Assembly: GCA_026387355.1 (NCBI GenBank)
Contig: JAPLLW010000013.1
Location: forward strand, 1 to 55,431
DNA from: Candidatus Omnitrophota bacterium
GTDB lineage: Bacteria > Omnitrophota > Gorgyraeia > Gygaellales > Profunditerraquicolaceae
DNA: 55,431 nucleotides
Direction: 5' to 3'
The notes below the pieces were generated by a model that searched no databases, was not told the DNA's origin, and saw nothing but the letters and a program-made list of their open reading frames with translations. This document shows, piece after piece, positions 34,825 through 42,161 of the stretch. Within the stretch, counting starts at the first letter, position 1, and each line of letters starts with the position of its first letter. The translations under genes and the position numbers were made by a program.

Positions 34825-35280
34825 ATGCAAAGGAAGATTTTGGTTTATACATTTTTAGTAGTTGCTTTTCTCGGCTTAGTTCTACCTAAAGTTTTTGCAG
34901 AGGCTACGCTTATCCAGTATGGAGAGATAGCTAGTATTTATAACGATGAAGTAAAGATAAGGTGTAAGGATCCGCTATCAAGCGATATATATTACTTTAA
35001 GTTTAAAATCGGTTGGGATTCTGCATTTGAAGGGGTTTCGGGAAAAAGCGGGTTAAAGGTGGGAGATTTTATAAATGTTAATTATAAATTAGATTTATCA
35101 CAGAGGCCGATTGCAACTAAGATATCGCTTCCTAAGGATTTATCTCCTAAGGAAGTATCTCGTTCTGGGCTTCAGACCTACGAGGGAGATAACCAAGAAA
35201 TAAAGGATTTAAAAGAAGAGATAAAGAGTCTTAAGGAAGAGATCAGCCAAATTAAAGCACAATTATCGGATAAGAATTAA
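34825..35280 (+). CDS. Secreted protein with C-terminal coiled coil, unknown function
   Basis: 151 aa. A signal peptide (VYTFLVVAFLGLVLPKVFA) precedes a small beta-rich part with GEIASIYNDEVKIRC and GLKVGDFINVNYKL. This resembles the small barrel folds of periplasmic OB-like domains. A charged coiled coil follows (EIKDLKEEIKSLKEEISQIKAQL). It sits inside the lysine operon, coupled to dapF by a TAATG overlap, yet has no obvious link to the pathway. I do not recognise the family. Confidence 0.75.
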   Translation: MQRKILVYTFLVVAFLGLVLPKVFAEATLIQYGEIASIYNDEVKIRCKDPLSSDIYYFKFKIGWDSAFEGVSGKSGLKVGDFINVNYKLDLSQRPIATKISLPKDLSPKEVSRSGLQTYEGDNQEIKDLKEEIKSLKEEISQIKAQLSDKN

Positions 35281-36080
35281 TGATAAAGTTAGTTTTTAGT
35301 AAGATGGTCGCAAGTGGCAATGATTTTGTAGTTATGTATCCGTCTAAACAAATAGCGCAATTGGCCAAATTTGCAAAAATAATTTGTGACAGAAAATATG
35401 GCGTAGGCGCAGATGGCTTACTTATTTTGAGTAATGCCGGTCCTGGCTCCATAAAGATGCGCATATTTAATGCTGACGGGTCAGAGGCGGAGATGTGCGG
35501 TAATGGCGCGCGATGCGCTGCTTTATTTGCGGGTAAAAAGAATATTAATATTAAGACTTTAGCAGGAATTATTGCGGCTAGGCTTGAGCAGAATAATGTC
35601 AAGATCAGGCTTACCGAACCTAAAGGTATAAAATTAGGTATTAATCTTAGTGTCAATGGTAGGGCTTTACGCGCAGATTTTATTAATACCGGAGTTCCTC
35701 ATGCGGTGATATTGGTTGAGGGAATTGAAAAGTTAGATGTTTTCGGCATTGGGAGGCTCGTACGCTATCACAAGGAATTCTCTCCGGCTGGCACAAACGT
35801 AGATTTTATTGAGGTATTGAATAAGAATTCAATCAGAGTGCGTACTTACGAGCGAGGCGTTGAAGATGAGACGCTTGCCTGCGGTACGGGTAGCGTAGCT
35901 TCGGCATTAATTTTTGCTTTAAAAACAGATCTATGTAATATGGTTAAAGTACATACTCAAAGCGGCGAGATACTAAAAGTTTATTTTAAGAGAAAAATTA
36001 ATCAATTCTCGGATGTTTGGTTAGAGGGAAGTGCAAAATTAGTTTACAAAGGAGAATACCGATGTTTAAAGGCTCGATAG
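35280..36080 (+). CDS. dapF: Diaminopimelate epimerase
   Basis: 266 aa. It converts LL- to meso-diaminopimelate. Both catalytic cysteines are present: Cys73 in EMCGNGARC and Cys201 in LACGTGSVA. KMVASGNDFVV opens the protein. It uses the LL-DAP made by DapL. The gene overlaps the preceding stop by one base and dapA by 19. Confidence 0.96.
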   Translation: MIKLVFSKMVASGNDFVVMYPSKQIAQLAKFAKIICDRKYGVGADGLLILSNAGPGSIKMRIFNADGSEAEMCGNGARCAALFAGKKNINIKTLAGIIAARLEQNNVKIRLTEPKGIKLGINLSVNGRALRADFINTGVPHAVILVEGIEKLDVFGIGRLVRYHKEFSPAGTNVDFIEVLNKNSIRVRTYERGVEDETLACGTGSVASALIFALKTDLCNMVKVHTQSGEILKVYFKRKINQFSDVWLEGSAKLVYKGEYRCLKAR

Positions 36081-36940
36081 TAGCCATAGTCACACCTTTT
36101 TCAAAAGGTAAAGTCGACGAGAAGAAATTAGAAGAACTTGTTGAGTTTCAGATTAAAAACGGATCTTCCGGAATTGTGCCATGCGGCACGACAGGAGAGT
36201 CGGCGACACTTACATTCCAAGAGCATGAGCGGGTAATCGAGATTATCATTCATAAGGCTAATAAAAGAGTGCCGGTTATTGCTGGTACTGGATCTAACTC
36301 AACCGATGAAGCAATAATGTTGACTAAACAAGCTGCTCAGGCAGGCGCGGATGCTTCTTTGCAGGTGTCACCTTATTATAACCGTCCTACGCAAAAAGGT
36401 CTGTATGAGCATTTTAAAGCAATAGCCAATTCCGTAGATATACCAATAATACTCTATAATATTGCTGGTCGTACAGGAGTGAATATTGAGCCTGAGACAA
36501 TTGCCAGGCTTGCAACTGATTGCAAAAATATTGTGGCAGTAAAAGAGGCCTCGGGAAATCTAGAGCAGATGTCGCGCATAAAAATGCTTTGTCCTCCTAG
36601 TTTTCAACTTATTTCAGGAGATGATGGGCTTACTCTGCCAGTTTTAAGCATAGGAGGCATAGGGATTATTTCGGTTGTGGCTAATATTGTCCCTAAAGAT
36701 GTAGCGGATTTAGTCAGCGCGTATGAATTGGGAAATATTAAAAAAGCTCAAGAGTTACATTATAAATTGTTGCCGCTTATAAAAGCTGCATTTATTGAGA
36801 CTAATCCTATTCCGGTAAAGACTGCTATGGGTTTATTGGGTATGTGCGAACCGGATCTGCGACTACCGATGTCTTCGATGATGCCCGAGAATTTAGAAAA
36901 ACTTAAAAAAGCCTTAAAAGATTATGGACTATTAAAGTAA
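36062..36940 (+). CDS. dapA: 4-hydroxy-tetrahydrodipicolinate synthase
   Basis: 292 aa from the ATG at 36062, which follows AAAGGAG. It condenses pyruvate with aspartate semialdehyde. VPCGTTGESATL, SPYYNRPTQKGLYEHF with the catalytic Tyr, and Lys161 in VAVKEASGN for the Schiff base are conserved. Starts further upstream would only extend into dapF. Confidence 0.97.
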   Translation: MFKGSIVAIVTPFSKGKVDEKKLEELVEFQIKNGSSGIVPCGTTGESATLTFQEHERVIEIIIHKANKRVPVIAGTGSNSTDEAIMLTKQAAQAGADASLQVSPYYNRPTQKGLYEHFKAIANSVDIPIILYNIAGRTGVNIEPETIARLATDCKNIVAVKEASGNLEQMSRIKMLCPPSFQLISGDDGLTLPVLSIGGIGIISVVANIVPKDVADLVSAYELGNIKKAQELHYKLLPLIKAAFIETNPIPVKTAMGLLGMCEPDLRLPMSSMMPENLEKLKKALKDYGLLK

Positions 36941-36952
36941 GGAGAATTTATA

Positions 36953-37663
36953 ATGGTTAAATTAGGAGTTGCTGGAGTTTGCGGAAAAATGGGCAGGCGC
37001 ATATTTGAGCTAGCCTCGTTTGATAAAGATTTTGAGTTAGCCTTAGCTTTAGAGAAAAAAGGGACTCCGGCAATAGGAAGGGATATTGGTAAATTAAAGA
37101 TATCTTCTAATCAGGATGGATTGTTTCTTGTAGATGTCTTAGCGGATTTTACTATACCTGAAGCTACTGAGGAGAATCTTGATTTTGTTGCTAAATATAG
37201 GAAGCCGCTAGTTCTAGGGACAACTGGTTTAAGCCCGGCTCAGATAAATAAAGTTGAAGAGATTTCTAAAGTTGTGCCGATAGTATTTTCTCCGAATATG
37301 GCAATCGGAGTAAATGTTTTATTCTCTATGCTACCTGAGATAGCCAAAAGATTGGGTCCGGATTATAGTATAGAGATTGTTGAGGCGCATCATAAAACTA
37401 AGAAAGACTCTCCGTCGGGTACCGCTAAAAAGTTAGCTGAAGTTTTAACTGAGGCAACCAAAAGAGAGATTCCAACTCACGCAATACGTTTAGGGGATAT
37501 TGTTGGTGACCACACGGTTATATTTTGCGGTAATTCTGAGCGTATAGAGATTAAACACCAAGCGCATTCGCGTGATTTGTTTGCGCTAGGCGCTTTAAAA
37601 GCGGCAAAATGGGTTTTTGGCAAATCCGCCGGTCTTTATTCTATGCAAGATGTGCTAAGGTAA
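36953..37663 (+). CDS. dapB: 4-hydroxy-tetrahydrodipicolinate reductase
   Basis: 236 aa. GVAGVCGKMGRRIFELA binds NAD(P)H and EAHHKTKKDSPSGTA carries the catalytic His-His-Lys motif. It is shorter than the E. coli enzyme (273 aa), in line with other short DapB forms. Its TAA stop lies inside the left arm of palindrome copy e. Confidence 0.96.
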   Translation: MVKLGVAGVCGKMGRRIFELASFDKDFELALALEKKGTPAIGRDIGKLKISSNQDGLFLVDVLADFTIPEATEENLDFVAKYRKPLVLGTTGLSPAQINKVEEISKVVPIVFSPNMAIGVNVLFSMLPEIAKRLGPDYSIEIVEAHHKTKKDSPSGTAKKLAEVLTEATKREIPTHAIRLGDIVGDHTVIFCGNSERIEIKHQAHSRDLFALGALKAAKWVFGKSAGLYSMQDVLR

Positions 37664-37736
37664 TTACGGGTCCTGTCACGGGGCGCTTCTTGCGCTAAAA
37701 CGCGCTGCGAAGCATCCCCGCGCCACCCGTAATTAC
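37660..37736 (+). repeat. GGGTCCTG-family palindromic element, copy e
   Basis: Outer stem: GTAATTACGGGT (37660-37671) with ACCCGTAATTAC (37725-37736), twelve perfect pairs including the dapB stop codon. The conserved GGGTCCTG is at 37668-37675. An inner, longer GC-rich hairpin follows (CGGGGCGCTTCTTGCG against CGCTGCGAAGCATCCCCG). No T-run follows. Same architecture as copy d but unrelated arm sequence. Confidence 0.8.
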
Positions 37737-37762
37737 TTATAGTCATATGGGGATAATAAACT

Positions 37763-38920
37763 ATGTTTAAATTATCAAAAAAGCTTCAGGCATTGCCGCC
37801 TTATCTGTTTTTAGAAATAGATAAGGCTAAAAGAAAGGCCCGTGCGGAAGGCCGGGATATTATTGATTTAGGTATAGGCGATCCGGATCAACCTACTCCT
37901 AAATATATAATTGAAGCTCTTTATCAGGCTTCTCAGGATCCAACCAATCATCGTTATGCATTGGACCAGGGGATGCCTGCTTTGCGGCGCTCGATCGAAG
38001 GTTGGTATAAGCGCCGTTTTAATGTGAACCTTAACCCTGATTCAGAGATCCTGCCTTTAATAGGCTCTAAAGAAGGTATTGCGCATTTTCCGCTTGCTTT
38101 TCTAAACCAGGGCGATTTTTTTTTCTTTTTCGATCCCTGTTATCCTCCTTATAAAGGCGGGAAAATATTAGCCGGTGGTAAGCCGTATCTTATGCCGCTA
38201 CTTGAGAAAAACGATTTTCTTCCTGACCTTAAGAAGATTCCTTTAAGTGCGCGTAGAAAAGCAAAAATAATTTTCGTTAATTATCCGAATAATCCTACAT
38301 CCGCAACTGCTGAAAAGTCATTTTATAAGGAGCTAATAGATTTTGCCCATAAAAATAAATTAATTATTATCTCTGATCTTGCATATTCTGAGATGTGTTA
38401 TGATGGCTATAAGCCTACAAGCATGCTTGAACTTGATGGTGCAAGGGACGTGGTTATAGAATTTCACTCATTGTCAAAAACTTACAATATGACTGGCTGG
38501 CGCATTGGCTGGGCATGTGGAAACGAAAAGTTAGTTGCAGCGCTGGCAAAAGTTAAGTCTAATATTGACTCCGGGATATTCTCTGCGATTCAATTAGCAG
38601 GAATTGCGGCATTAGAGGGTCCGCAGGATTATGTCTCCAATATGTGCAGCCTGTACCAGGAGAGACGCGATGTTTTACTAAGCGGTTTAAATTCTTTAGG
38701 CTGGAAGGCAAATAGGTTAAAAGCGACATTCTATGTCTGGATAAAAGTTCCACAGGCTAAAGATTCTATTAAATTTGCTGCGCACATACTAGACAAAGCA
38801 AATATCGTAGTTACTCCTGGGATTGGTTTTGGTAAATACGGGGAAGGTTATATCCGTATGGCGCTTACCGTTGATAAAAAGCGTATAATAGAGGCAATTG
38901 ATAGGTTAAGAAATATCTAA
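37763..38920 (+). CDS. dapL: LL-diaminopimelate aminotransferase
   Basis: 385 aa class I PLP aminotransferase. It makes LL-DAP directly from tetrahydrodipicolinate and so bypasses DapD, ArgD/DapC and DapE. DLGIGDPDQPTP and FVNYPNNPTSATA are followed by PLP-binding Lys239 in SLSKTYNMTGWRIG. Linkage to dapF, dapA and dapB supports DapL over other aminotransferases. This pathway is known from plants, chlamydiae, spirochaetes and many anaerobes. Confidence 0.92.
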   Translation: MFKLSKKLQALPPYLFLEIDKAKRKARAEGRDIIDLGIGDPDQPTPKYIIEALYQASQDPTNHRYALDQGMPALRRSIEGWYKRRFNVNLNPDSEILPLIGSKEGIAHFPLAFLNQGDFFFFFDPCYPPYKGGKILAGGKPYLMPLLEKNDFLPDLKKIPLSARRKAKIIFVNYPNNPTSATAEKSFYKELIDFAHKNKLIIISDLAYSEMCYDGYKPTSMLELDGARDVVIEFHSLSKTYNMTGWRIGWACGNEKLVAALAKVKSNIDSGIFSAIQLAGIAALEGPQDYVSNMCSLYQERRDVLLSGLNSLGWKANRLKATFYVWIKVPQAKDSIKFAAHILDKANIVVTPGIGFGKYGEGYIRMALTVDKKRIIEAIDRLRNI

Positions 38921-38983
38921 AAAAGGGGTCAGAATTATTTTTTCTGACCGTAAAGGAGAAAAAATAATTCTGACCCCTTTTTT
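38919..38983 (+). repeat. 27 bp perfect inverted repeat between dapL and folK
   Basis: Bases 38919-38945 are the exact reverse complement of 38957-38983, with an 11 nt loop. Each arm begins with six A, then GGGGTCAGAA, and has its own internal GGTCAGA/TCTGACC palindrome. The arm uses the last two bases of the dapL stop codon. The T-run at the end would also let it act as a terminator. It resembles palindromes that I associate with REP/IS200-like transposases, from memory only. Confidence 0.85.
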
Positions 38984-38997
38984 CGAAGAGAGTCCCT

Positions 38998-39396
38998 ATG
39001 GTGGTCTATTTGGGTGTGGGGTCAAATCTGGGGAATAGGAGAGGGAATATTAAGCAAGCAGTTAAGAAGATAGGGCTTTTGAAGAACACCAAAGTACTCA
39101 AAAGCTCTAAACTTATTTCGAGTAATCCTTTGGGTGGACCGGCTAATCAGCCAGAATTCTTAAACGCCGCCGTAAAAATTAACACAACGCTTCCAGCTAA
39201 AACTTTACTTAAAGAACTTAAAATAATTGAAAAAGCACTTGGACGCACAAAAACTGTGCGTAACGGACCAAGAATTATAGATTTAGATATCTTGCTTTAT
39301 GCGGATAAAATAATTAAGAATAAGTCTCTTACCATTCCGCATCCTGCTATGTTCATGCGTGACTTTGTTTTGAGGCCGTTATCCGAGGTAATATGA
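38998..39396 (+). CDS. folK: 2-amino-4-hydroxy-6-hydroxymethyldihydropteridine pyrophosphokinase
   Basis: 132 aa. It pyrophosphorylates the pterin before folate assembly. YLGVGSNLGNRRGNI opens the fold. NGPRIIDLDILLYAD holds the Mg-binding aspartates, and IPHPAMFMRDFVLRPL ends it. It is shorter than the ~160 aa enterobacterial form. A weak GAAGAGAG precedes the start. Its stop overlaps panC. Confidence 0.94.
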   Translation: MVVYLGVGSNLGNRRGNIKQAVKKIGLLKNTKVLKSSKLISSNPLGGPANQPEFLNAAVKINTTLPAKTLLKELKIIEKALGRTKTVRNGPRIIDLDILLYADKIIKNKSLTIPHPAMFMRDFVLRPLSEVI

Positions 39397-40238
39397 AATT
39401 ATTAAATACAGTTGATTCAATCAGGAGAGAATTAAAAAAACATAAAGTTAGAGGTAAGAGTATTGGTTTTGTCCCTACCATGGGTGCTTTGCATGAAGGG
39501 CATTTAAGATTAATCCGCCAGGCAGCTAAAGAGAATAATATCGTAGTGGTTAGTATATTTGTCAATCCAATTCAGTTTGGCCCTAAAGAGGATTTAAAGA
39601 AGTATCCTAGGACTTTGAAGAAAGATTTGGCGATTTGTCGTAAGTTCGGAGTGGATTTTGTTTTTACCCCCAGCGTTAAGGAAATTTACCCTAATGGTTT
39701 TTCAACCTATGTTTTTGTTGAAGGCCTAAGCAATATTCTATGTGGGGCTAGCAGGCCCGGGCATTTTCAGGGAGTAGCTACTGTAGTTACCAAGCTCCTG
39801 AATATTATTCAACCCGTTACATTATATCTTGGGCAAAAGGATGCGCAGCAGGCAGTAATTATTAAGCGCATGATAGTTGATTTAAATATCCCGGTTAGAA
39901 TAAAAATAATCCCAACAGTGCGTCGAATTGACGGACTTGCATTAAGCTCAAGAAATAAATATTTAAATAACCATGAAAGTATTGATGCCTCTGTGCTTTC
40001 GCGCGCCTTAAATCTGGCCAGGGTTTTGATTAAGAACGGCGCAAGGGATTCTTTAAGGATCATTAGTAGGATGAAGCAGTTGATCTTGCAAAAGAAAGCC
40101 AAGATTGATTATATTTCAATTGTCGACGCAAATAATTTAAGTCCGTTAAAGGTTGTCTCCGGAGATTGCTTGATTGTCCTGGCGGTGCGCTTTGGTAAAG
40201 TTAGATTAATAGATAATGTAATTATTCGAATCACTTGA
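39393..40238 (+). CDS. panC: Pantothenate synthetase
   Basis: 281 aa. It joins pantoate and beta-alanine. VPTMGALHEGHLRLI carries the HxGH motif, followed by FVNPIQFGPKEDL, GHFQGVATVVTKLL, LGQKDAQQ and the KMSKS-like LSSRNKYL. It overlaps folK by four bases. panB and panD are not in the window. Confidence 0.96.
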   Translation: MKLLNTVDSIRRELKKHKVRGKSIGFVPTMGALHEGHLRLIRQAAKENNIVVVSIFVNPIQFGPKEDLKKYPRTLKKDLAICRKFGVDFVFTPSVKEIYPNGFSTYVFVEGLSNILCGASRPGHFQGVATVVTKLLNIIQPVTLYLGQKDAQQAVIIKRMIVDLNIPVRIKIIPTVRRIDGLALSSRNKYLNNHESIDASVLSRALNLARVLIKNGARDSLRIISRMKQLILQKKAKIDYISIVDANNLSPLKVVSGDCLIVLAVRFGKVRLIDNVIIRIT

Positions 40239-40240
40239 TT

Positions 40241-41062
40241 ATGCATAAACTAAAGATTGGTATTGTAGGTTGTGGCGCAATAGGTAGCTCACTGGCAAAG
40301 GTAATTGTCAGGGATTTATTTAAAAAGACTAAGTTAGTTTCTCTATACGATGTTGATACACTTAAGGCCTGCGTTCTATCTAAGAAATTGGTAAAGAGTA
40401 CAAAATTATGTGCACCTAGCCTTAAGGCATTAATAAGCAAATCAGGTTTAGTAATTGAAGCAGCATCCGCAAAATCCTCTTGGGATATCGCTCAAAAGAC
40501 CTTACTTTTCCGTAAGAACGTTATGGTTATGAGTGTCGGAGGCTTAGTGGGTAATTTTGATAATTTACGTAAGCTGGCGGTGAAGAATAATTGCAGGGTT
40601 TATATACCCAGCGGTGCCATATCGGGAATTGATGCTTTAAAGGCAGCAAAGATTGGCTTGATCAAGAGGGTAGTTCTTACAACCACTAAGCATCCCCTGT
40701 CTTTTAAGGGTGTTAAATATGTCGAAGAAAAAAGGGTGAAGTTGGATGGACTAAAGAAAGACCTGCTTTTGTTTTCAGGAAAAGCTAAGGATGCAGTAAG
40801 GCTTTTCCCGCAGAATATAAATGTTGCCGCAGTCTTAAGTCTTGCCGGTATAGGCGTAAATAAAACTCAAGTAAGAATTATTGCCTCACCTAAAGTAACC
40901 AAGAATATACATGAGATTAGAATTGAATCTGTAGCCGGAGATATCTTTTCGCGCACCGAGAATATCTTGCATCCGGCTAATCCTAAAACAAGCTATTTGG
41001 CAGTTTTGTCAGCAGTAGCAACGCTGAAAAATATTTTGGAGCCGATTAAGATCGGCACATAA
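40241..41062 (+). CDS. L-aspartate dehydrogenase (NadX family)
   Basis: 273 aa. LKIGIVGCGAIGSSLAKVI is the NAD(P)-binding start, and IPSGAISGIDALKAA, NINVAAVLSLAGIG and ENILHPANPKTSYLA are those of the aspartate dehydrogenase domain (DUF108). In NAD synthesis it can replace aspartate oxidase NadB by supplying iminoaspartate. It could also simply deaminate aspartate. nadA and nadC are not here. A TTG two codons upstream, overlapping the panC stop, is an alternative start. Confidence 0.88.
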   Translation: MHKLKIGIVGCGAIGSSLAKVIVRDLFKKTKLVSLYDVDTLKACVLSKKLVKSTKLCAPSLKALISKSGLVIEAASAKSSWDIAQKTLLFRKNVMVMSVGGLVGNFDNLRKLAVKNNCRVYIPSGAISGIDALKAAKIGLIKRVVLTTTKHPLSFKGVKYVEEKRVKLDGLKKDLLLFSGKAKDAVRLFPQNINVAAVLSLAGIGVNKTQVRIIASPKVTKNIHEIRIESVAGDIFSRTENILHPANPKTSYLAVLSAVATLKNILEPIKIGT

Positions 41063-41092
41063 ATCAAAAAAAGAAGGGGGGTGAAACAAAAA

Positions 41093-41332
41093 ATGGCAGA
41101 AAAAGTAATGAAGGTGGGGGTAAAGAGAGCGAAGGGTTTTCTCTATTACATCGACAAGCAAGGCGATGTCTCTTGCGCAAAGATGGCGAGAGGTGCTAAA
41201 AAGGGAGGCGGCCCTAAGAAAGTAGCGAAGTGTGGTATCAAGAGAAAGGTAGGTTACCTTTACTTCTTGGATAAAAAAGGTGATGTTTCTTGCGCAAAGA
41301 TGAAGAGAGGCGGCAAGAAGAAAAAGAAATAA
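41093..41332 (+). CDS. Small Lys-rich protein with a tandem duplicated motif
   Basis: 79 aa, highly basic, no signal peptide. Two copies of a ~27-residue unit, GVKRAKGFLYYIDKQGDVSC and GIKRKVGYLYFLDKKGDVSC, each ending in AKM(A/K)RG, are joined by a Gly/Lys linker. The tail is poly-Lys. The ATG at 41093 lies eight bases after AAGGGGGGTGA, an extended Shine-Dalgarno match, so strong translation is likely. I know similar short 'DKxGDVS' proteins only as hypothetical. The charge suggests binding to nucleic acid. Confidence 0.75.
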   Translation: MAEKVMKVGVKRAKGFLYYIDKQGDVSCAKMARGAKKGGGPKKVAKCGIKRKVGYLYFLDKKGDVSCAKMKRGGKKKKK

Positions 41333-41340
41333 AAAAATAA

Positions 41341-41387
41341 GGAGCCTCTGCAAAGTTTTTTGCAAATGCAATTTTGCAGGGGCTTCC
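41341..41387 (+). terminator. Hairpin ending the dap-pan-nadX transcript
   Basis: GGAGCCTCTGCAAA (41341-41354) pairs with TTTGCAGGGGCTTCC (41373-41387) with one bulge and one G-U. The T-run is poor (CTTATAATT), so efficiency is uncertain. Confidence 0.55.
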
Positions 41388-41388
41388 T

Positions 41389-41394
41389 TATAAT
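41389..41394 (+). promoter_or_regulatory. Possible -10 box of a leaderless glycosyltransferase gene
   Basis: A consensus TATAAT stands eight bases before the ATG at 41403. A matching -35 is weak (ATGCAA, 17 bases upstream). No ribosome binding site is present. Confidence 0.4.
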
Positions 41395-41402
41395 TAATTA
41401 TT

Positions 41403-42128
41403 ATGCTTGAAGGAAAAAAAATTATTGTAGTTATGCCGGCATTCAACGCCGAGAAGACCCTGGAGGCGACATGCCGGGATATCCCAAAAGGCGTGGTCGA
41501 TGAGGTTCTTTTGGTTGATGATGCAAGCAGGGATAATACTGTTGATCTCGCCAGGAAACTCGGGCTTAATGTAATCGTCCATCCCGAGAATAAAGGATAC
41601 GGCGCAAACCAGAAGACCTGTTATAGGGAGGCACTTAAAAGAGAAGCTGATATTGTGATTATGCTGCATCCGGATTACCAGTATCCGCCTAAGTTAATAA
41701 CCGCAATGGCAGGGCTTATCTCTTCAGGTATATTTGATATAGTTTTAGGTTCTCGAATTCTAGGCGGTCAGGCCTTAAAGGGTGGTATGCCTTTATATAA
41801 ATATGTTTCAAACCGCATTCTTACGCTTATTCAGAATGTTATCCTCGGAGTAAAACTTTCTGAGTATCATACCGGCTATCGTGCCTATTCCAGGAAATTT
41901 CTTGAAGAGGTGTCTTTTGAGAATAATTCCGACGATTTTATCTTTGATAACCAAATTCTTCTGCAGGCGATCTCTTCAGGTTACTATATAGGAGAGATAA
42001 CCGCGCCTTCCGTTTATACAAAAGATTCCTCCTCAATATCTTTCAGGAGGAGCGTTGTCTATGGCCTGGGAGTTTTAAAAGAGTCTTTCAAGTTTTCCTT
42101 ACGCAAGAAAACTGCACATAAAAAATGA
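41403..42128 (+). CDS. Family 2 glycosyltransferase
   Basis: 241 aa. The GT-A fold begins IVVMPAFNAEKTLEATCRDIP, with DEVLLVDDASRDNT for nucleotide-sugar binding and MLHPDYQYPPKLI as the DxD-like region. HTGYRAYSRKFLEEV is typical of dolichol-phosphate mannose synthase-like enzymes. No membrane anchor is obvious. Substrate unknown. An envelope polysaccharide or lipid-linked sugar is likely. Confidence 0.9.
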   Translation: MLEGKKIIVVMPAFNAEKTLEATCRDIPKGVVDEVLLVDDASRDNTVDLARKLGLNVIVHPENKGYGANQKTCYREALKREADIVIMLHPDYQYPPKLITAMAGLISSGIFDIVLGSRILGGQALKGGMPLYKYVSNRILTLIQNVILGVKLSEYHTGYRAYSRKFLEEVSFENNSDDFIFDNQILLQAISSGYYIGEITAPSVYTKDSSSISFRRSVVYGLGVLKESFKFSLRKKTAHKK

Positions 42129-42161
42129 AACTTCGCACATCCCTACTTCCTTTCTCTTAAT

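Noticed and set aside
41009-41446. Minus-strand open frame of 145 codons opposite the small Lys-rich gene
   Set aside because: It is the complement of a well-supported plus-strand gene plus a terminator, and has no ribosome binding site or family resemblance.
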